Shown piece by piece: positions 40,201-52,200 of a DNA stretch of 64,000 nt. The translations under genes and the position numbers were made by a program. The stretch is from Antedon bifida. Taxonomy: Eukaryota > Echinodermata > Crinoidea > Comatulida > Antedonidae. The notes below the pieces were generated by a model, which had not been told where the DNA came from, ran no database searches, and was given only the letters and a program-made list of their open reading frames with translations. Positions within the stretch are counted from its first letter, which is position 1. Every line of letters starts with the position of its first letter. The stretch spans positions 13,068,717 through 13,132,716 of the forward strand of contig OY727098.1 of NCBI GenBank assembly GCA_963402885.1, in the 5' to 3' direction.

Positions 40201-43200
40201 GGGATTTTAGCGGGATGATATTTCATCCCGATTGTCCCGATACGATCCAGTTATTTCGGGAAAAAATCCTGTCCATCCCGATACTGGGTAAGAAATCCCG
40301 ATTTCATCCCATCGGGATCAGCTAATCCCGGTGGGATAAGCCTATCCCATCAGGATTCCACCGCATCCCGATCGGGATCCTGATGTCATTTTCTAATGGG
40401 TATATTTAGATCATGGACAAAAAGTATATTCATTAGGGACCAGTGAAATTTACAGCAAGACTAAAATGCTCTAAAATGCAAGAGACCTTCAACCCCTGGA
40501 CCCCGACCAAAGTACTCCATATTTACGTTTTGATGTAATGTATTGTATTTGGTTATGATAATGATGATATGCTTTTGTTTTAGATTCATGTAGTAAATGA
40601 TGATCGTTTGTATACAAGTTGGAATGATGAGGGTTGTAGTGAATCACAAGTAAACCATTCAAGTGGAATCATAGCTGCAAGGATTGCTTTGAATAACCTC
40701 CACCAAACCCTAGCATATGCTGGATTCTCACAGGTACACACAGTACAGCATCTGAAGCTCAAATCCACAAGTCAATTTTCTTCCCCTGCTACAATCATTT
40801 AGTTTATAGCTTGAAATACTACTCTATATCAGGGGTTCTCAACAGTTTTCTACTGTGGGCTAGATTGTAGTTTCAAAATCATATTATACATAATGTTTAC
40901 TCTATGCATGGCTTTCATAAGGTTTATGGTCAGAGAAATGTTGTAGTTTAAATTAATGGACAAGCAACAGACTGAGAAAGTTAAATTCTGTGTGCACTGT
41001 GCAAGCTGGGAATTTATGTAGCCGGTGCAAAATTGAAATTGGGTAGTTGTATGCGCCGGCTCCTAGTTTTCAAGTTTCTAAAAGTTTAAAAATGTCCGCA
41101 ATCTCTGGATAGTAGAATGATTCATAGATTATTTGATTTACAATACAATTTGCATGTGTTTCTGTGTATAGGCCTACAAAAATAATGTTCATTTATAATA
41201 TATTTCAGATATATGTTGATCAAGTTGATCAGTGTATCATAGCAGTAACACGCCATTGCCCTAGCAGTCATCAGTCAGTTATCATGGTGGCTAGAACATG
41301 TTTCTCAAATCCATCTAATCCCGGCTACACTGGTTATGTCCCACCGCTGTGTATTCCAGGTAATTACATATTTTTAAAGACACTTTCCCTACATTTTTTT
41401 GTCAATTTGATGAATACTTTAAGTGATCATTGTAATAACATTATTTTCTCAAAATTTAACAAAAATTATCTATGCAAACGCAACATGCATGTACGTTAAA
41501 ATATGTTGAGGGGAGACGTTGTTATTCTGAGACCATGATGTGAACTTTTTTTAAATTCTTTCAATTTTAAAGGACCCAAATATTTTAACTCACAGAAACT
41601 CAAGTACTTTTTAAAATTTAAAAGCTATAAATATACTGTATACAGTGTAGCATAAGTGAAATTACGAGGCACATATATGTTCTAATTTTTTATGTGATGA
41701 TGTCATTAAAATCAATTTCTGAGCAAAAACATATTAAAAATTTTGAAACAAATTGGACACGAAGAGATGAAAAAACAAATTGTATTACTCAGCTGGCCAT
41801 ATGATCAAATCCAATGGACACATTTTTACATGAATTCATATCTACAATTCAACAGCTTTGCACAAAAAGTTTTAAACATGAAGGTCACCTTTAATTCTAA
41901 AGAGATTCATATATACAATGTAGGTGAAATTACAAGACCCACATTAATCAAATTAAACTGAGGACGAATGTAAAAATTGGTTGTAACCTAACAATTGGAA
42001 AGAACATATTAAACTTTGAGAGAAAACTTACACTTCGACTAATCATCTAGATGGCATAATGATGAATCTCCCTACCCCTACCAAGCCATGGTTGTGGTTT
42101 AAATCCTTCCCATTTCAATTCCGGTTATTTTTATACCCCATCATGTTTATGGATACGTTCACTGGCAAAAATGTGTATAATGGATAAACGTACAAGTTAT
42201 CTGGTATAGTTGTTTTAACCATAGTAAACACCCAAAAGCCAAAATTTTATGACCTTGAAGTTAAAAGGTTTGTAGTAGGAATTAATTTTACAAGTCACTA
42301 GGCACGTTCACATAAGATTTTATCGTGGTTTCGTATCGTAATAAAGAATATCATATTAGCAGGAAAAGCGTTCACATAGAGTTCTGCGGTATGACGTCAC
42401 AACGATAGATGGCGCTGCGTGGTTGCTAGCCAACCAAAAATATGCGTTCAACGCTACTATGTTGATAAACTATATAGATCTGTATTTCTATCAAATTATG
42501 TATCTTAGCTTGATTTTTTTTAACTTAAACTGTAGTTGAAGAATAGAATATTAAAAACAAATATTTAGTGATCTTTTGAAATTTTAGTTTGTTTTTATTG
42601 AAAATTATTAAGTTATTCATATAGAACATCATGATAAAGAAACTCACAATAATTTCTGAATGTGAACCTAGCTACTATTAAAGATTATAAACCAGATTTC
42701 TTTCTTTCAAACACAGGAGTAGTTGATGAGATTATTGTAGAAGCTAAACTTGTTCAGAAGAATGAATGCACATTCAAAAAGAATGACAAGTTTATAAATG
42801 GCTTGTCAAATTATGGTGTGGAGATGCAGGAGCACATATCACTATTCAGTAGCAATATGGTAGAATTGACAGATGGTGGTGACATGAACTCAGCAGTGCA
42901 AGAAGTGGATTTTATTGATTTTCCACCTGGAAGCATAATTGCGTTCAGGTATGCACATTTGTCAAAATTCACATAGCCTACATTCCCAAATACATTTCCA
43001 TTTTAGTAACCCTTTTAAAAAAACAACCTATGTTTCATATATGTTCCGTATATTAGAGCTGCTCTTATATGTACATATAAGAAAGACCGTATATGGGCCG
43101 TATACGAATCGCATACGACGGCAGTGTGTATTAATACATTGATCAGCCTAGTCTAAAAACAATTTCCTAATAATATAAATGAGCATATTTGAATGATGTT

Positions 43201-46200
43201 GATCTTGTTTATCACGTTAATTCCGGCTAACATGCTCTCGGAAAGCCTGTTAATTATCATGATCTTACGAAGTTATCATGATATATTATACCTTTTTTAC
43301 ACTATCTACTGGGAGAGGAACACGAGTTGAACTCGGAGGCAATTTTCATTTACACTAGCCAAAAAACTGTGAGATGAACTCGAGTTGCGCCCATTTACAC
43401 TACATCTATCACCCCGGTGCTGTCAATCAAATCAGTACTGCGAGCGCACGTCATGCGTGGAACTTAATTGACTATGGTTTAAATGTTTCGACAAATCTCA
43501 TCAAAACATAATATTCCGAATTTACACACAATTTATTTAATTTTGAATGTAGTCCAGTGTTAAATTTTCTTTGTGGCTATATGGATTATCATTTATTATT
43601 TTAAACATTAACAATTATTTTTCTTTTTAAAATGACTGCATTTCCGCCTTGTAGTCTGTTCATACATTAATTAGGCCTTAAATTGTTAGGTTGGCGTAAA
43701 AATAGGGTAGGTACCGTAGGTATTTAAAAGAAAAAATGTATTTGTTAATTAGCATAACAATGTATCAATGAAGGAAAATTAATTATTGTATGGTACTTTT
43801 TCAGTTCCTATAAAAGATATCATTTTCATCCATTGAGATGTCAGTATTATATTTTTTTTTTTCCTTTTTCAATAATACATTATTTTAGGCTTTCTGGTAA
43901 GGTAGAATGCACACGAACAATTTCAATATTTTCAGCAGAAAAGAAAAATCACAAATGTTTTTGTGCCTTTAAAAGAAAATAACGAATAGCACAATATATC
44001 GTACAATTAATTATTATAAGCAAAAAAAGGTATTTTAAACAAAAAACCCATTTTGTTTGCATAATATATTGTATTTCTATGACAACATGTTACATTGTCA
44101 CGTCAATGACCTTTAACAGCTCGGTGTTGAACCATAAAAACCATTTACACTTCGTGTGTACACCTGGAAAACATTCAGCTTCGTTTCACCCCAGGGAGAC
44201 CACACCGGGGTGATTGGATTTTCCAATTTACACCAGTCAATAAAAACTACAACACCGGCGTTTAACGGCCCGGTGTACTAACAACTGCGGGGTTACACCG
44301 CTGTTACGGTGATAGTGTAAAAGGGGTATAAAAAGACACCGTTTATGCAGAGACGAAATTCAACCAATCAGCGCTTGGTTATTTACTGCGTCATCGGCCA
44401 CCCACCGGAAGAAGTCACCATTGTTGTTGTTTTGATTACTTTGACCTCCTGCAGCTTCAACAAGTTGTTTTTGATTTTTTTTTTCACAAACTAAAACATG
44501 TATTGTACGTAAACGGTGGGGGTAGGGCCTACTTACTAACTATTCTAGACCTATATATGCATATTAAATATTGTTGTCATGAATTTCAGTAAATACATTA
44601 AAATTAAAGTACTGTAATGTAATAATAAAATATTCGATGTGTACAGTTGTGTGATTTAATAGACCAATCATGTGACGGGACACTAAAAAATATGTATAGC
44701 CTGGTGAATAAATTTGTCCACGTTCAATCCGTCGTGCAAATAGAGAGTGTACGGTGGAATGTTTGTTTGTGTAAATAAATCACTTACCAACTCCATTTTC
44801 AAACAAAATGAGATTTTTATAGTTAAAATCATGTGTTTTGAAACCTAAAGTTCTGCAAAATTAATAAATATCATCGATTTTGAACATTCTTTATTACTGC
44901 CGAAATTGTAACAACTTCGGAAAGGTAATAGGCTATGGGGCATGGCCTTCTATCGTTTCATTTCATGATTTCCTATCGGGGGGGGGGGGGGAGAATAAAA
45001 TTGCTATGACAATTATAACAAAAATATAGATAACCTTTAAACTGGCCAATCCCGCTTGTAAATTTTACGCGTCAACGAAATATTTTTGTTTTTATATGTA
45101 TTTTATTGCGATATAGAAGATTTTTGTAGGTCATTACAGGTCGCACAATTGACCAATCAAAAAATTTTAACTCATGGAGCTGTGAAACAGTAACTGTCCA
45201 ATCAGATTCCCTTACACAGCGGGATACGGCTACTAGACGATCGTAAACAAACATGTGTTGTTCTTCTGGAGCTGAACAGGAAGATGTCATCTTCTGATGA
45301 TCAAAAACGTTGTTATTGTCACAATACATCTAATTCTGGGACAATATTAACATTCACAGAAACCAAATGGAAAACTTTTTTAATGTGTACAAAAATTTGG
45401 TGCAATAAGCGGCAATCAAAAAGAGTTTTGTAGCCGCAAATCCTTGTGATGATATTGAGAGCTTACCAATAGCGACGCTGGATGTCATAAAAAGATGCTA
45501 TCAATATTTTACTGATCGTAGTAAACAAAAGGCAAGCAAGAAAATATGAAATAGAGGATGTTAATTCATCCAACAATGAAGAAGGTACATTTTTTTCCTT
45601 AATTTTTTAGGCCTATTTGTTTTAGTGATAGGCCTAGGCCCCCAGTTCATATCTGCCTTGCTCGCCAAAATACTAAAAAAAAGCCTGGCAGGTAGGCCTA
45701 GGTAGGTTGGCGGTGGGTAGTCTACAAAGTTTATTTTTTAAATATATATTAAGCCTAGGCTACGTAGGCTAGGCCTGGTATATAATTTTTTTTAAATATC
45801 TGGGCCAACATAAAATGAACCCATAATTACAATATCGAATTAGGCCTAGCTAGGGGTGGCCCCAGTATTATTGTGTATTGGATCTAGTTTGATGGTACCT
45901 CCATCTTGGGAAAAAACATTTGCATTTTATTCAATGTGGTAATGCATGCAAACCTTGGCAAGTAGCCTCAGGCAAGGACAGAATGGACCAACCTGATGCT
46001 TTATGTTGTTATTTGAGACATATTATTTGAATTCTTGTACTGCAATATTAAATAGTGTATAGATGATACTGAACTGATTATATTATTATATTTATTACAC
46101 AAACATTTAGAATCATAAATATTAATTAGTATTCTTTTTTTTAACAGAAGAATTTCAAGGATTAGAGTCAACAGCAGAACCTGTTACTAAACGAAGGAGA

Positions 46201-49200
46201 ATTCTGCGATCACATGTAGCAATTACACAAACAGCATAAAAAATGCTGAACGAAGTCATTAAAATATCAAAAGCCGAACAGCAAATTCCAAAACAGTGGA
46301 AAACATTTTTATCTGATAGCTACAACAAGGAACAGCTAATCAAGTTCTTCTTTCAGATATGGAGCATGTGTGAAGCAGATCACCTCAAGGGAATAAATGT
46401 ATTCATAACTCATGGTACATTATGCCATTCTATTTCAGAATCAAATGGAAAAGTTCTAATCAAGAAGAGGCAGACACCAGAATGTTTCTGCATGCGAAGT
46501 ATGCTGCAGACCATGGTGGTAAAGATATTGTTATAATCAGCTCTGACACTGATGTTTTCATTATTGGATTAGCATTTTGCAAAAGTCTGCATGGCTCTCA
46601 CCTATATTTCAATACTGGAAAAGATGCTAATCTCCGAACAATTCATCTGCAGGCTATTCAGGAACATATTGGAAATGATGTTTCAAATGCATTAATTGGA
46701 CTACATTGCTTCAAAGGATGCGATTCAGTCAGCGCTTTTTTTGGGAACGGTAAAGTGAAGGCAATGAAACTCGTAATGGAAAACTCTAATTTATGCATTC
46801 TGTTCATTGGGCAATTCTACCAGCAAACTTTCAGATGAATTACTTTGTGATCTAGAAACATTTGTATGTAGGCTGTATGGTCACAAGAACCAATCTGTCA
46901 ATGAAGTAAGGTATGCAATGTTCTCAATGAATGTAAGAGCTGAAAATATGATTCCACCCAACAAAGATGCTTTATATAAACATATTCAGCGTGCCAATTA
47001 TCAAGCTAAAATGCAATGAAGGGGTTGCAAATGAAAAATGCTGTGTATCCTTAGGATTCTCTTGTACAGAATTATGCTCGTGCAAAAACTATAACAATTT
47101 TCAGAGGTTTTTTAAATTGATGGAGAGGATAGCGATGATGAGGAAGAGGGAGATGAATTTGAGAAGGAAGAACTTTTTAGTATAGTTTAAGTGTAATTTA
47201 TGGTGTTTACAAATGTTCATTTTACTTGGTGTACATGGTTGTTATGTAATAGGCCTATAATTTGTAAATTTAGATTAAAGTATTTTGTAACTTAACTATT
47301 TTGTAACGGATGAACCATGAGAAAGTATAAAGTAAAGAACCCATGAGATGATAAGCAAAATTAAAACACAGGAGTATTATAAGAAACTTTGCTTTAATAA
47401 TTTCATTTATTTGTTACTAATTGATTATAATTCTATGTTATGAATCCAATGAAAACAAAAAGTTGCAATAGGAGAGATAATATTAATAAATACTGTATTT
47501 TGTGACAGCATAGTCATGAATTATAAAGATTAAAAAATGCATCTTCCTTTCAGTGTGCTTAAATAAATATTAATTAAGGTTTACTAACAGATACATTTCA
47601 TACTATAATATTACAATATTAATCTCAAAATTATGATAAAAATATTGCATGTTAAATGTGAAAGAAAGATATAAGTTATTCCAATGGAACGATTGTATTT
47701 TATCCAATACTAAACAGAAAATATACCAAATAGAGGGCGCTATTTCTATGTATTTCTTTATGTTGAGAAATTCGATTTTTTACACCTAAAATTACACTTA
47801 TTGAGTAACTTTTGGAAGCGGGATCGGCTGAATTTGTGTTAACCTAATTATTAACTATAAACTGTGCGAATATCTACGCCTATCTATTAGTTAATATTAT
47901 TTGTTATCTTAGGCCTGCTGGCTAGCTACTACATAGAGGCCTTGTAACGCCAAATGAAGTGACATTGCCAAATGAGGTGCGCAAGGCTAGGTCACTTAAT
48001 TTGGCAGCACGTTTCTGGCGAGCTAATCGTATTATATCATATATATAATATTGATATTATTTATTTCCAAATAAACACAAACTGAAAATTATTAACCTGA
48101 GTATTTCTAACCTAATAATCTTTATTCATTGTATGAAATTAAACCATTATAACTGAAACATACGACGAAAATTTACGATTTTAGTGTAAAAAACGAAAGG
48201 TACTGCCATCGAAAAATATAGAAAACTCGACATGCATGATGGGAAGCCTACCGACCCCTTTCTAAGCAACTGGAAAAGAAGACTACTCGTTTTAGCGCCA
48301 AAGGGAAGTGTCTGAAGTCACGTCTGCATGTTATGCGGACATGGTCTGGGACAATTTGCCTTTAGCGCTAAAACGTTGATTGTTTGAGTTATGGGACGCC
48401 ATTTCTGCATTATTTCCTAGTAATATTTTGATTTGACGTTCCTTTCGTCGGTACATAATTCCCGTTACTATTTTGTTCGTTTTTATGAATTTCTATGTTT
48501 ATGTTTTCAAATTAAAATGATTATTCGTTGAATATGAATGTATCCCGTTATTCTATTGATTATATTGTATATATTTTTTTGTTTAACATTGCTTAACTAT
48601 ACAGTTTCCTAACCTTTTAGTTTCATTTTTAATCAATTCCGTTTTTTTTAAATGTATAATGTTATTTATGTTTTTTATTTATAAGTTCTTTAAGAATATG
48701 AGTTACATGATCACATTTATTTCACTTATTATACCTACAGTATAACACTATATTTACTTTGATGTCTGAAACATTAAAACATAAATTCGGAATAATGGCG
48801 AACCTAAGTCGCAAATTGTTAGTTAGATATTTGTTATAATTTCATCATCTCATTTGTTACACGTGTGTGTGTGTGACCTATAATAAATAAATAAGGGATG
48901 ACAGGCTACAGGTAGGCCTACTTCGAGGGGAAATTCATCAAATTGTTTCATCAAAACAATAACTCATAAGGTCGGAAACATTTAGAACATAAATAGATAA
49001 TGAAACCAAATTTTGAGATTGCGTTGTTCTCTTTTGTTATCAATCTTTTCATGTCACGTACCGTAATAGAAGGTAACAGTTGAACATGCATACCACAATA
49101 AATAAATAAATAATGGTAATTAACTAATTAATTCACCAATCCTAATGGCATTTTCATCAAGTTTTAACAATCTTTGATGTCGGAAACATTCCCAATAATA

Positions 49201-52200
49201 GAGACTAATTTTGCAATATGTTAGATATTTTATTCAGCTGGTACTTTTTACCTTGATATCGGGAACATTTGAACATAAATTCGCAATAATGGATCATAAT
49301 TGTGCAATGAAGTCGTGTCATCTTGTTCATATGATGTGGGAAAAAACTTTGGATGAGATATGGGGTGAGCGAAATTCTAAGCAAGCTAAATACATGATAC
49401 TTATTTTGAGGTTGGAAAAAAGCACGTGAATTCGCAAATAATTGAACCTAATTTTGCAATGAAGTCGTCATCTCATTTGTTCATATCGATGTGAGAAAAT
49501 GTTTGGACGGGAATGTGGTGAGCGAAATTCTAAGCAAGCTAAATACATGAGTTATTTTAGGGTTGGGAACACAACGTGAATTCGCAAACAATTGAACGTA
49601 ATTTTGCAATAAAGTCGTTTGTTCAGATCATATTACAATGTGGGAAAAAAGTTTGGATGGGAATGGGGCGTTGAGCGAAATTATTCTAAGCAAGTATTAC
49701 TTCGAAGTCGGGGGAACAACCTTAAATTCGCAATAATGCAATGGAACCTAATTTTGCAATGAAGTCGGTCACCTTGTTTGATACGATGTTGGAAACACGT
49801 TTGGAGGGGTGGACGAAATTCTAGGAAGCTAAATACAGTTAGTTATAACACTAATTATTTTGAGGTCGGGAATATTAGAATTTATACTTAAATGGAACCT
49901 AATTTTGCAATGGAGATTGCATGCGTTATTTTCATCTCGGTTGTTCGTTCCATCAATTATACGTCGTACATAATGTGGAACATGCATGCACTGTTATACT
50001 TTGTGGGGTGATGAGAGTGGGATGCTACTGTAATCAAGTTAATATATTATTTATTGACATACAGTAATTCAATTAGCTATATCGATGGAATAGTAGATTA
50101 GGCCTATATTTACACATTTGCAGCCTTCACTATTTATAGAATAAATCAGCATTAAATAAGCCAGTGGGTAAATTTTTATGGAATTCATTTAAAAGCAATA
50201 TGCTATATAACATTGAATCACGGTGAAACATATAACAATAAAGAAACAAGTATAGAAAAATGGGTAGCTTTAAGAAATACTATTATGCTAATATAATTTC
50301 TAATTTGCTACGATTATCAGAAAGGGAATTCACTGTGATACGAGTTACAGGTGGTACTGATCTGATTTTATTTCGTTTCATCTTGTATATAAATTACATT
50401 GTATAATCCGGGTTGTAAAATGAAAACAAACAAATGAAAATCTCACAAATTCTTTATGTGTAAAATATTTTAAAACGAGATATAGATGAAAATGATGATC
50501 ATTGTCAAGTGTATAGAGAAATATGAACATTAATGAAATAGGATGTAATACGGAATTGATAAATGTAAAAATGTTACTGATGAATTGTAACGACATTGGG
50601 AATTAACAAATGTGTTAAATAATATGTTTGCGCCACAAAAGAGAGAAAAAAAGCTATCGATGGAATGGTGGGTACGAAATCCATGATAATTTAGCTACTT
50701 AGCTGAAATAAATTCGACGGGAACCTGATTTCACAAGAGGACCTCTTATATGAGTTTGTGAGGACTCCGTTTATAGAGGACATCTTAATATCTGTTCTAA
50801 AAACTCCTTAACCCTCTTAGTTCCAAATTCCCGAGAGAGAGCCATTTCCCCTCAACCGTATTCTTTTCAGAACAGCATTTTTGTAATACTCCAGGGAGTT
50901 GAAATTTTTCAAACAGTAATTTCATCATTTTATCATAAATGTATGAAAAAATGTTTCTAAAAACAAATATTCCTTATTAAATTTCCTGTAAAATGATGTA
51001 TAATGTATATTTGTATGATTTATTTTTATTTATGAAATGTATGAATTAAAAAAAAATTCTAATTTTTAATTAAAATTTCCAAGAAATTGCTTTAAAAAAT
51101 CGTATAAAAACGATAATAAAATGATATTTAGAAAACCCCAACAAACAAATATTTATAATACATACCTATAAATGTATATTTACTTGAACAAAAGTAATAA
51201 TAGGAGAATTAGATACGAGTTATTTTATTCAAATAAACCGCCATCGTATAATCTTAGCCTAGGCCCAATCAAACCATCCTATCACCATCGTTAGTCTGAG
51301 CATGCCCACTATAAGCAAGTTACTCAGGCGAGTAAATTCTGACAACGTGCTGCATGGGCCTACAAACAATTCGTCTCGCGTTGCACATTTTTCAACAAAG
51401 GAGTCAGTATTTCCGGTTGTGTGACTAGATACGGAGAACGTGTAATCAACAAACAACATGATTTTGATTAATTAATTAGTTTTTAATTGATATTTCCAAA
51501 AGATTTTCATATAGCGAAAATTTTTTCGTTGACATTTTTTGAAAGAAAATTTTACGCTTGATCGAATAAAAGCTATCCCAGAATCCTCAGACAAGCAGAA
51601 GTTAGTGATTATCGCCCTCAAACACAGAAGGTACGTTTGGTGTGTATCGCCGACTAGGGGTTTTCAACGCATGTCCCATATGGTGTCTAACGCCGCCCGT
51701 GGCACTAAGAGGGTTAATATCAGTTCCAGAATTAACCTTAATATCAGTTCTTTTCTAATGAAGAATCTGGGCAATTTACAATCAAGCAACAACACCACAT
51801 AATTCTACGTGAATTCTACTGTACGTGAACTAGCCTTAATACCGCCTGATTACGGTATATAGGCCTACAGTATTAGCTTCAGAATAAATGACGACGCATT
51901 CTACAGATATTTAAAAAAATGAAAATATTAAATTGGCTTCGTCGAAATGTTGTACCTTGATAGACAGACCCCCAAGCACAGGTAAATCCTCAGATTCTGC
52001 TTGATCACAGACAATCTGCACTGCAGCACAACTAAAAAGCAGTAAAAAGATTTTGGCACACAAGGCGTATCATATAATTTGCGGACCATGACCGAAGCAC
52101 TTCCGCTTCGATCTATTCGACGAAAATAAAAAAAGGATAACTATTTTCTGCTTTATATTTAATTTAATGTAATGGTGATCTAATAACAGGCGTAACAACA

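Noticed and set aside
40829..40860. hAT element starting CAGGGGTTCTCAACAGTTTT
   Set aside because: It looks like a hAT end, but no matching second end was found nearby, so no element can be drawn.
41743..41961. 72-aa ORF as a gene
   Set aside because: It lies in a copy of the GCGGATAAC-hairpin repeat family, whose other copies are not open in this frame.
49205..49860. CRISPR-like array
   Set aside because: Eukaryotic context, units of 160 bp that diverge throughout, no constant short repeat with unique spacers.
51539..51802. 87-aa ORF as a gene
   Set aside because: It crosses the right end of the TTAA element, with no motif.
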